Source: Oscillospiraceae bacterium (lineage in GTDB: Bacteria; Bacillota; Clostridia; Oscillospirales; Acutalibacteraceae). From it: a stretch of 8,770 nucleotides of DNA. Positions within the stretch are counted from its first letter, which is position 1; every line of letters starts with the position of its first letter. The DNA lies in the NCBI GenBank assembly GCA_031262125.1, contig JAISII010000060.1, positions 1 through 8,770 on the forward strand. Direction: 5' to 3'. Position numbers and translations under genes: made by a program. The notes under the pieces were generated by a model. The model worked only from the letters and a program-made list of their open reading frames with translations. It searched no databases and was not told where the DNA came from. This document shows positions 1 to 5,655 of this stretch, in pieces.

Positions 1-52
1 TATTTTGTTTTCTCTTTATTCAGTTTTCAGGGAATACTCCTGTTGTTTTTTT

Positions 53-80
53 AAAAGCCACCCAGATGGGTGGCTTTTTT
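53..80 (+). terminator. Rho-independent terminator of an upstream plus-strand unit
   Basis: A perfect 7-bp GC-rich stem (GCCACCC at 57-63 with GGGTGGC at 68-74) closes a 4-base loop and is followed by six T (75-80). An A run (53-56) can extend the stem. The T tract makes plus the main direction; the opposite strand has only four T. It must end a transcript whose gene lies left of the window, and it insulates the promoter at 161-189. Confidence 0.85.
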
Positions 81-160
81 GGTGTGTTATCAAGCATTGG
101 TTTGGGAGGGTTTTTGTGGGGATGAAGAGGAGGAGTAACAAAAAAGTTAAAAAATAACAG

Positions 161-189
161 TTGAATTTTAATTGCTTTAATGTTAAAAT
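161..189 (+). promoter_or_regulatory. Sigma-A-type promoter with extended -10 for the dockerin gene
   Basis: A -35 box TTGAAT (161-166) and a -10 box TAAAAT (184-189) are separated by exactly 17 bases. The -10 carries the upstream TG of an extended -10 element (TGT at 181-183). The predicted start lies near 196, giving a leader of about 50 bases before the ATG at 245. It sits between the terminator at 53-80 and the only plus-strand gene. No operator-like repeat is evident. Confidence 0.65.
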
Positions 190-230
190 TACATTGTAAA
201 ATGTCAATATTAGTGCAAATTTATAAAAAC

Positions 231-236
231 GAGGTG
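231..236 (+). promoter_or_regulatory. Ribosome binding site of the dockerin gene
   Basis: GAGGTG lies 8 bases before the ATG at 245. This supports that ATG, which directly precedes a basic, signal-peptide-like start, as the true initiation codon. Confidence 0.75.
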
Positions 237-244
237 TAATTAGT

Positions 245-1819
245 ATGAAATTCACAAAAATTGGTAAAAACGGGTTGTGCAGAATGGTTGCCGTTGTTTT
301 GGCTGTATGCCTTTTGTGCGGGCTTATGTATGGTTGCGTAACCGAGGACACAACAACACCGCCGGGCATTGCCGAAAACAGCGACGGCACTGTAACTATT
401 ACAGGCGACTTTTTGTTTGACGATGCCGGAAACTCGGGCACTTTAAAAGATTATGGCGTGTTTATTTCTACCGATGAAAACGCAATTAAAAACCTTAACA
501 CAAGCGGCGATGACACTACACTAAGTGCAGATGCAAATATGTCAAACATAACAAAGGTTGCGGGGACAGATACTACCGTTTACGGCAATTATACTTACGG
601 AAACACTCTCGAAATTTCTGTTACCACCCCCGTTTTAGAGCGGGAGACAACCTATTATTACCGTTTTTATATGACGGGCGATTTGCTGGAAATGACGCAA
701 CAAACAAATCAAACTGCTGTTTTTGCAAATTATTATAGTTTTACTACTTCTGCAATTACATTTGATAGTTATAATTATGTTGTGCTGGATGTTGCAAAGG
801 GGCGGATTGATATTTACCCGACCTACTATACTCAAGGCGGGGCAACTGTGCAAGCTACCGCAAGCAGAACCTTTTATATTATAACAGGAAGTGCAGAAAA
901 AGTTGATAACCAATTCCGCTTTTTTAACACATCAACGGAATTAACCGTTAAGTACAATGCAATGTTTTCAAATCTAAGTCTTAGAGCAGTCGGTAATGCA
1001 TCTGCTATGATGATAATGTCTAAAACCGGTTCAATTGATTTAGACTTATATTTGGAAGGAACTAACACTATTAACAGCGGCATTTATTACCATCCGGCAA
1101 TTGCTTCGGAACCTGATGGATATTCAACCAGTGTTAATCTAATTCCACTTTACGGTTCTAATTCGACATTTAACAATTATTATGACCGGTTCAATACTCC
1201 AATTGCCCTTTCTCAATATGCGAATTTTACTTGTGCTGCAACAGCTCTTGAAAAAATTCTTGTAAACGGTTCTGAGTCAGAGCTTACAGCGGCACAATCT
1301 GCTTCTCCGCTGGTTATAACAGGCAAACCGCTTACACGGTCGCAAACAATAACCTATGGTGATTCACTGCCGGTTTATGCCGAGTATTTCAATAGCGGGT
1401 TAGTTTTGAATATTTCCTCTCAACAGTTAAAATGCCTCGAATTATACAAAAACAAAGCAGTACCGGAAACAAATGAATATTATGACTATGCTGCTTACCC
1501 AGAAATTTCAACAATTCTTCCTGCGGGCAAATATTCGTTTAAAACTGATATTACACGAGATTTGGAAAGATATATGCCAATGCAAACCGTTACTGCTGAT
1601 TTGACAATCGAGCCGGTACCGTTGTGGGGCGATGTTGATATGGACGGCTCGGTTAGCATTGCCGATGCCACCGAAATACAAAAATATCTTGCAATGTTTA
1701 TAGATTTAGACGAATTCCAGTTGCAGGCAGCCGATGCCGATTTGGATGGCGGTGTGAACATAGTGGATGTAACAATATTGCAAAAGGTGTTGGCAAAAAT
1801 AATGCCTCAGCCGGAATAA
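245..1819 (+). CDS. Secreted, probably lipid-anchored protein with C-terminal type I dockerin
   Basis: A 524-residue exported protein. Residues 1-30 form a signal peptide (basic KFTKIGKNG, then a hydrophobic stretch) ending in MYGC, a slightly unusual lipobox with Cys31 as the likely lipidated residue. Residues about 48-170 look like a fibronectin-III-type beta domain (TTYYYRFYM and YSFTT near its end). Residues about 175-350 are beta-rich with an LYLEGTNTI motif reminiscent of carbohydrate-binding beta-helix proteins. Residues about 358-458 resemble an MBG/Ig-like domain (TITYGDSLP, LPAGKYSF, LTIEP). Residues 461-518 are a complete dockerin with two calcium loops (D463/D465/D467/D474 and D497/D499/D501/D508), each followed by an LQK/IQK helix. 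Dockerins bind cohesins, so the protein should tether to a cohesin partner at the envelope. I see no catalytic domain and no sortase sorting signal. The dockerin is near certain; the other domains are by resemblance. Confidence 0.85.
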   Translation: MKFTKIGKNGLCRMVAVVLAVCLLCGLMYGCVTEDTTTPPGIAENSDGTVTITGDFLFDDAGNSGTLKDYGVFISTDENAIKNLNTSGDDTTLSADANMSNITKVAGTDTTVYGNYTYGNTLEISVTTPVLERETTYYYRFYMTGDLLEMTQQTNQTAVFANYYSFTTSAITFDSYNYVVLDVAKGRIDIYPTYYTQGGATVQATASRTFYIITGSAEKVDNQFRFFNTSTELTVKYNAMFSNLSLRAVGNASAMMIMSKTGSIDLDLYLEGTNTINSGIYYHPAIASEPDGYSTSVNLIPLYGSNSTFNNYYDRFNTPIALSQYANFTCAATALEKILVNGSESELTAAQSASPLVITGKPLTRSQTITYGDSLPVYAEYFNSGLVLNISSQQLKCLELYKNKAVPETNEYYDYAAYPEISTILPAGKYSFKTDITRDLERYMPMQTVTADLTIEPVPLWGDVDMDGSVSIADATEIQKYLAMFIDLDEFQLQAADADLDGGVNIVDVTILQKVLAKIMPQPE

Positions 1820-1867
1820 TTATATTCTACTGTCGGCAAATAGTATTTTAGAAACAACAAAAAGAAC

Positions 1868-1896
1868 AGGGCTGCAGCGTTTTTTGCTACAGCCCT
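1868..1896 (-). terminator. Terminator between convergent genes (best for the GH13 gene)
   Basis: AGGGCTG (1868-1874) pairs perfectly with CAGCCCT (1890-1896). An inner AGC/GCT pairing follows after one C-A mismatch, with a T-rich loop. Read on the minus strand, the hairpin is followed by a T-rich tail (GTTCTTTTTGTTG), so it suits the GH13 gene ending at 1961. On the plus strand the tail is only weakly T-rich (TATCGCTTTATCTT). It may still serve the dockerin gene, for which I see no other terminator. Confidence 0.65.
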
Positions 1897-1940
1897 ATCG
1901 CTTTATCTTAAAACTATTATTTGTGTAAAACCTTTTTAGG

Positions 1941-1954
1941 AGACAGGGTGGTTA
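1941..1954. repeat. Possible remnant of the hairpin repeat's terminus near the GH13 stop
   Basis: AGACAGGGTGGTTA matches AGACGGGGTGGTTA at 3801-3814 in 13 of 14 bases and in the same orientation. The similarity continues weakly to the left (TTTAGG versus TTTAGCGA). Both copies abut the 3' end of a minus-strand gene, 6 bases from the GH13 stop here and overlapping the rarA stop there. It could be a decayed or minimal copy of the repeat, or chance. Confidence 0.4.
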
Positions 1955-1960
1955 ATTACC

Positions 1961-3502
1961 TTACTTTACCAACACAAAACTTTGCCCGCCTAAATGGGCT
2001 TTGCCGTTTTCAAAACTAAAAACGCCAAAACTGTAAACAACTTCCGAGTTGCCAAAGTCAAAATCCAGCGACACCGCATTTTGGAAAGTATTTATAAACA
2101 CCGTAAACTCGCCACGGCGGTAAACAAGCGGGAACTGATTTGCCTCGGCGTAGATGAATTCAAACGAACCATCGTTGCCCAAAGAGGGGTTTTCCTTACG
2201 GAGCTTTATAATATCGGTAACAACCTTGTAGATGCTGTCGGGGTTGTTTTTTTGATTTTCCACGGTAGGTGCGTCGGCAGCATTGTCAACAGGAAGGTAC
2301 AGTTTTTTAGCGGGAGCAGAAGAAAAGCCCAAGTTTTGCGAAGAATCCCACTGCATTGGTGTGCGAGAACCCGTGCGGGAGTAACCACCCTCTTTACTCA
2401 CAAGCCCCTCAAGATACCGCATCCCGATTTCATCGCCGTAATACAAAAACGGAACACCGGGCAAAGTGAAAATCATAGCATAAGCAAGCTTAATTGCCTG
2501 CGGGTCAAGCGTGCGGGTCATACGGGGAATATCGTGGTTGCAGGTGAACAGGCTGATATAGCCCTTGCCCTCGGTAAGGTGGAGGTTATAGCCGTATTCG
2601 TGGGCAAAAACCGAAATATCGCCCTTGCCGTTTGGGCTGAAAAAGCTGTGGTTTTCGCCGTTTTCTTCAAATCTGAAAAGTGTGCTGTAGCCGTTGCCAC
2701 GGTGGTCAAGGTAAAAATCCATATGGAAGCCGGCGTTTAAAATTGCACGCTCTGGGTGGCACCATTCGGCTACCAGTGCGGCCTGTGGGTAGTTTGTGTC
2801 AAGCTTTTTGCGAATTTCCCGCCAAATTGCGGCTGTGCCGATTTTTTCTTCATCGTTTTTAACGAGTGAATCCGCCATATCCACCCTAAAACCGTCGGCA
2901 CCTTTTTGCAGCCAAAAGTCCATAATATCCCACAAAGCCTCGGCTGTTTTGGCACAGTCGGAGTGTGTGCAGGGCAGCTGCCATGCCGGGTGTGTAACAT
3001 TATAAAAGCCGTAGTTTAAAGCCGGCTGCGAACTGAAATAGTTGACCATATAGTTGCCGTCCCGCTCGCAAACCCCGCAAATAAATTTGTATTGCGGAGG
3101 TGATTCCCACACCGAATCGGTAAAAATGTACCTGTTGGAGTACTCGTTTTTTGCCGCTTTTTTGCTTTTTAAAAACCACGGGTTTTTGTCGGAAGTATGC
3201 CCCGGCACAAGGTCGAGCAGAATTTTAATGCCTTTTTTGTGTGCGGTTTCAAAAAGCTTCTCAGCATCTGCAATTGTGCCGTAGCGTGGGGCAACCTTTT
3301 TGTGGTCACGCACATCATAGCCGCCGTCCATAAACGGAGAATCATAAATCGGGTTTAGCCAAATTGCATTGCAGCCAAGCTGGTTTACATAGTCCAGTTT
3401 TTTAATAACGCCGGGCAAGTCGCCAATGCCGTCGCCGTTTGTGTCGCAAAAACTTTGCGGATAAATCTCGTAAAAAATCGCATCTTTAAGCCAGTTTGGC
3501 AT
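1961..3502 (-). CDS. Glycoside hydrolase family 13 alpha-glucosidase/alpha-amylase-like enzyme
   Basis: A 513-residue enzyme of the GH13 family, which cleaves or transfers alpha-glucosidic bonds; it probably acts on imported malto- or isomalto-oligosaccharides. With no signal peptide it should be cytoplasmic. The TIM barrel begins with FYEIYPQSF and a calcium-type loop DTNGDGIGD (20-28). Region I is DLVPGHTS (97-104), with Gly where Asn is usual. Region II GFRVDMADS carries nucleophile D208. Region III VAEW has acid/base E246. Region IV TCNHD has D324. SRTPMQWD (379-386) is typical of oligo-1,6-glucosidase/trehalose-synthase relatives. A C-terminal beta domain ends near LVK. All three catalytic residues are present. 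The frame extends upstream to a TTG at 3523, but AGAGGG at 3510-3515 lies 7 bases before the ATG at 3502, so I chose the ATG. It appears monocistronic. Exact substrate cannot be told. Confidence 0.9.
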   Translation of the reverse strand: MPNWLKDAIFYEIYPQSFCDTNGDGIGDLPGVIKKLDYVNQLGCNAIWLNPIYDSPFMDGGYDVRDHKKVAPRYGTIADAEKLFETAHKKGIKILLDLVPGHTSDKNPWFLKSKKAAKNEYSNRYIFTDSVWESPPQYKFICGVCERDGNYMVNYFSSQPALNYGFYNVTHPAWQLPCTHSDCAKTAEALWDIMDFWLQKGADGFRVDMADSLVKNDEEKIGTAAIWREIRKKLDTNYPQAALVAEWCHPERAILNAGFHMDFYLDHRGNGYSTLFRFEENGENHSFFSPNGKGDISVFAHEYGYNLHLTEGKGYISLFTCNHDIPRMTRTLDPQAIKLAYAMIFTLPGVPFLYYGDEIGMRYLEGLVSKEGGYSRTGSRTPMQWDSSQNLGFSSAPAKKLYLPVDNAADAPTVENQKNNPDSIYKVVTDIIKLRKENPSLGNDGSFEFIYAEANQFPLVYRRGEFTVFINTFQNAVSLDFDFGNSEVVYSFGVFSFENGKAHLGGQSFVLVK

Positions 3503-3509
3503 AGTTTTG

Positions 3510-3515
3510 CCCTCT
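3510..3515 (-). promoter_or_regulatory. Ribosome binding site deciding the GH13 start
   Basis: On the minus strand AGAGGG is 7 bases upstream of the ATG at 3502. It falls inside the frame extension that would begin at the TTG at 3523, which itself has no Shine-Dalgarno sequence. The ATG is therefore preferred. Confidence 0.7.
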
Positions 3516-3542
3516 TTTTTCAAAAAAATTTGTTTAGCACCA

Positions 3543-3565
3543 TTTGTTAATTTTAGTATAACAAA
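3543..3565. repeat. Inverted repeat over the GH13 promoter (possible operator)
   Basis: TTTGTTA (3543-3549) and TAACAAA (3559-3565) are perfect inverted arms separated by 9 bases, centred on 3554 at the downstream edge of the -10 box. Sugar-enzyme genes are often controlled by repressors binding such dyads near the start. The arms are AT-rich in an AT-rich leader, so chance is a real alternative. Confidence 0.35.
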
Positions 3566-3584
3566 ATTTGCAGTGTTAAGTCAA
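3555..3584 (-). promoter_or_regulatory. Sigma-A-type promoter of the GH13 gene
   Basis: On the minus strand, TTGACT (3579-3584) is the -35 box and TATACT (3555-3560) the -10 box, 18 bases apart. TGT just upstream of the -10 box makes it an extended -10. The predicted start is near 3548, about 45 bases before the ATG at 3502. A 7-bp inverted repeat (3543-3549 and 3559-3565) overlaps the edge of the -10 and the start region, so a repressor could act here. Confidence 0.75.
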
Positions 3585-3642
3585 TGTTTTTTAAGAAAAG
3601 TTTTGTTGCATTTTGCAAGAATTTTTTATAAACCAAAAAATA

Positions 3643-3677
3643 TGCTCCCTAACTTATAATCAATAAGAAAGGGAGCA
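3643..3677 (-). terminator. Rho-independent terminator of the rarA transcript
   Basis: TGCTCCCT (3643-3650) pairs with AGGGAGCA (3670-3677). After a symmetric AA/AA internal loop, CTTAT (3653-3657) pairs with ATAAG (3663-3667), leaving a 5-base loop. On the minus strand the hairpin is followed by TATTTTTTGG (bases 3642 down to 3633), a clear T tract; on plus it is followed by A. It therefore ends transcription coming from rarA, just before the GH13 promoter. The repeat at 3683-3814 lies between the rarA stop and this terminator, so it would be part of the rarA mRNA 3' end. Confidence 0.8.
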
Positions 3678-3682
3678 AAAAG

Positions 3683-3814
3683 CCTCCCTCTTAGAGGGAG
3701 GTGGCAGAGCGAAGCTCTGACGGAAGGAGAGAAGAGCAAGCAAATGTCTCGGCGAAGCGAAAAAATTCCCCTCCGAGGAGGGGTGGATTCGCTTTAGCGA
3801 AGACGGGGTGGTTA
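3683..3814. repeat. Two-module GC-rich hairpin repeat (REP/MITE-like)
   Basis: Two diverged modules share one plan: a GC-rich palindrome, then TGG, then a small hairpin, then ACGG. Module A (3683-3728) has CCTCCCTCT/AGAGGGAGG arms around one base, TGG, then CAGAGC-GAA-GCTCTG and ACGGAAGGAG. Module B (3768-3814) has CCCCTCC/GGAGGGG, TGG, TTCGC-TTTA-GCGAA, and ACGGGGTGGTTA. A 39-base spacer holds GGCGAAGCG. The last three bases of module B (TTA at 3812-3814) are the rarA stop codon on the minus strand. There is no coding content. I know similar elements as dispersed repeats in gut clostridia, but only copy counting in the genome would confirm mobility or dispersal. Confidence 0.7.
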
Positions 3815-5086
3815 TTTAAATTTAATCTTCTCCCAATACTCGGCAAAGCTTTGTTCGCTTTTGTTTTGGGCGGGAGAATAATAAACGGTGTTTTTTAAAT
3901 TGTCGGGCAAATATTGCTGGGAGGTGTAGTGGTTGGGGTAATCGTGCGGGTACAAATAAAACTGCCCTTTTTGTGCAACGTCGTCGCCGTCGTAATGCTT
4001 GTTTTGCAGTTGGCGTGGCACAGGTCCGGTTTTGCCCGATTCTATATCTGCCATAGCTTTGTTAATGCCGTTGTATGCACTGTTTGATTTTGGAGCAAGG
4101 CACACTGCCACAACCGCATCGGCAAGGGGTATGCGTGCCTCGGGCAGTCCGACCTTCATTGCCATATCTACACAAGCGTTAACAATGGGCAAAATCTGCG
4201 GGTAGGCAAGCCCTACATCCTCGCTTGCACAAACCATAAGTCTGCGGCAGGCACTGGGCAAATCTCCGGCGGCAAGCAGCCGTGCAAGATAATGCAAAGC
4301 GGCGTTAGGGTCGCTGCCACGCATGCTTTTTTGGTAAGCCGACACAATATCATAATGCTCATCGCCCGATTTATCGTAACGCACAGCGTTTTTTTGAGAG
4401 AAAGCGGCAATATCATCTTGGCTGATATGCTTAACGCCGTTTTCGGTTTGTGCGACTTGTGCGGCAAGCTCGGCACAGTTTATTGCCTTGCGAATATCAC
4501 CGCCGCAGCCGTGTGCAATCGCCGCAACGGCATCCGGCGAAGACTCAATTTTAATGTTTTCTTCGGCTGTCAAAAAATCAAACGCACGCAATACAGCCTT
4601 TTCAATTTCCGACTCTTCGATTTCTTTAAATTCAAAAACCGTGCTGCGGCTTAAAATTGCGTTATAAATATAAAAATAGGGGTTTTCGGTGGTGGATGCT
4701 ATAAGCGTTATTTTGCCGTTTTCTAAAAACTCAAGCAGGGTTTGCTGCTGCTTTTTGTTAAAATACTGAATTTCGTCCAAATAGAGCAAAATGCCGCTAA
4801 GCCCCGAAAAAGTTTCGGTTTGGGCAATAATGTCTTTAATATCGGCGGTGGATGCTGTTGTGCCGTTTAGCTTTTTTAGGGTTTGGTTGGTCTTTTTTGC
4901 AATAATCGAGGCAACGGTGCTTTTGCCCACCCCACTGGGTCCGTAAAAAATAAGGCTGGGGATTTTATTGCTCTCGATAATTTTTTGCAGGGGCTTGCCT
5001 TTGCCCAAAATATGCTTTTGACCAAAAACTTCGTTTAGTTCGGTGGGGCGTATTCTATCTGCCAAAGGGGCTTTGTTGTTATACAT
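3812..5086 (-). CDS. rarA: Replication-associated recombination protein A (AAA+ ATPase, RarA/MgsA)
   Basis: A 424-residue AAA+ ATPase matching the RarA/MgsA/WRNIP1 family, which is related to clamp-loader subunits and acts on stalled replication forks in the cytoplasm. The N-terminus has ADRIRP and FGQKHILG, typical of the family. Walker A is GPSGVGKST (49-57), Walker B LYLDEIQ (101-107), sensor 1 STTENP (131-136), and LSRS supplies the arginine finger R147. The C-terminal MgsA-type domain from about 230 includes LARLLAAGD, ASEDVGLAYP and YLYPHDYPNHY. Length is normal. The ATG has AAGGTG (5091-5096) 4 bases upstream. The 99 bases before it show no convincing promoter, so it may be read through from the genes at 5186-8770 or have its own weak start. 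Its terminator is at 3643-3677. Confidence 0.93.
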   Translation of the reverse strand: MYNNKAPLADRIRPTELNEVFGQKHILGKGKPLQKIIESNKIPSLIFYGPSGVGKSTVASIIAKKTNQTLKKLNGTTASTADIKDIIAQTETFSGLSGILLYLDEIQYFNKKQQQTLLEFLENGKITLIASTTENPYFYIYNAILSRSTVFEFKEIEESEIEKAVLRAFDFLTAEENIKIESSPDAVAAIAHGCGGDIRKAINCAELAAQVAQTENGVKHISQDDIAAFSQKNAVRYDKSGDEHYDIVSAYQKSMRGSDPNAALHYLARLLAAGDLPSACRRLMVCASEDVGLAYPQILPIVNACVDMAMKVGLPEARIPLADAVVAVCLAPKSNSAYNGINKAMADIESGKTGPVPRQLQNKHYDGDDVAQKGQFYLYPHDYPNHYTSQQYLPDNLKNTVYYSPAQNKSEQSFAEYWEKIKFK

Positions 5087-5185
5087 TTTGCACCTTGTTT
5101 AATTTATTTTTAGCCGGTTAGGCGAGTTGTTAAGTTACGTTAGGGCAAAGCGTGTTATTGGCTTGCCCCCGCTGAAAATGCGTAT

Positions 5186-5596
5186 TTATAGTTTGATTAT
5201 ACTTAAAATTTCGTCGGCTACAAATTGGGTGAGCATAAATTCAATCTCTCTGGGCTCATCTGGCAGAGTGAGGATAATCTGGCTGCCGCAGGTTATTATG
5301 TAACCGTCGGGGCAGAACTTTGCTTTAAGTTTTTTCGGTTTTGCCTGTTGCGTGTTTGCCAGCATATTAGAGAGTATGTCTTCTAAACAATCGGGCATTT
5401 GCGTGCCCAAAGGCCCCACAATAACTGCAAGGTAGGCAGTTTGTAACGATGCAACCAAAGCATCGGCAAACTCTTGCGGGGCAACAGTGCAAAGGAACAT
5501 ATCGGGGGCAAAACCAATTGCACCGAAGAATTTTTTAATCTGCTTTTCGCATAAGCCCGTTTTGCCGGATTTGTAAAAAATAATGTCGTACTTCAA
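5186..5596 (-). CDS. Small protein resembling a degenerate CinA/MoaB-type (MoCF) domain
   Basis: A 136-residue cytoplasmic protein without signal peptide or membrane helix. I do not recognise it as a named family. Its pattern fits a worn MoCF/CinA N-terminal fold: VIVGPLGTQMPD (58-69) sits where CinA has its GGLGPT-DD loop, and LPDEPREIEFML (111-122) where CinA has LPGPP-EM. Few binding residues survive, so enzymatic activity is doubtful. Residues 60-79 and 90-112 also align with the cytoplasmic part of the sortase encoded just upstream, with the same spacing between the Gly-Tyr and Leu-Pro pairs. The start is a TTG (5594-5596) backed by AAAGGAGG (5603-5610) 6 bases upstream. A 59-base gap without terminator separates it from the sortase gene, suggesting one transcript. 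That it is a real gene is well supported; the fold is inference. Confidence 0.75.
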   Translation of the reverse strand: MKYDIIFYKSGKTGLCEKQIKKFFGAIGFAPDMFLCTVAPQEFADALVASLQTAYLAVIVGPLGTQMPDCLEDILSNMLANTQQAKPKKLKAKFCPDGYIITCGSQIILTLPDEPREIEFMLTQFVADEILSIIKL

Positions 5597-5602
5597 AGCT
5601 TG

Positions 5603-5610
5603 CCTCCTTT
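5603..5610 (-). promoter_or_regulatory. Strong ribosome binding site deciding a TTG start
   Basis: On the minus strand AAAGGAGG is a near-perfect match to the 16S anti-Shine-Dalgarno sequence, 6 bases before the TTG at 5596. The first in-frame ATG lies far inside the protein, so this site establishes TTG as the start. Confidence 0.85.
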
Positions 5611-5655
5611 TGTAAATATACTAATTTTGCCGCAACGAACGGTGAGCATTAAAAA

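Noticed and set aside
1..54. Plus-strand frame open from base 1 to a TAA at 52-54, possible tail of an upstream gene
   Set aside because: Only 17 residues are visible, very AT-rich and hydrophobic by composition. The terminator just after it fits an upstream gene, but the reading frame cannot be supported.
122..157. Tiny plus-strand frame MKRRSNKKVKK
   Set aside because: Eleven codons with no clear ribosome site, upstream of the mapped promoter start; most likely chance.
16..441. Minus-strand open frame of 141 codons over the dockerin gene's promoter and signal peptide
   Set aside because: It overlaps a well-supported promoter, ribosome site and signal peptide on the plus strand, has no ribosome site and gives low-complexity sequence.
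1994..2740. Plus-strand 248-codon frame antisense to the GH13 gene
   Set aside because: It lies wholly within a GH13 gene with all catalytic motifs, and its translation shows no domain pattern.
3701..3898. Plus-strand 65-codon frame across the hairpin repeat
   Set aside because: It is made of the repeat and the antisense of rarA and has no ribosome site or recognisable protein features.
5143..5168. Hairpin GGGCAA/TTGCCC between rarA and the small gene, considered as a terminator
   Set aside because: A bulge interrupts the stem and no T tract follows it on the minus strand (TAACGTAACTTAAC). It is at most a weak structure.
5087..5185. Possible rarA promoter (TTAACA with TAAAAA)
   Set aside because: The spacing is 15 bases and the boxes are poor, so I did not annotate it.
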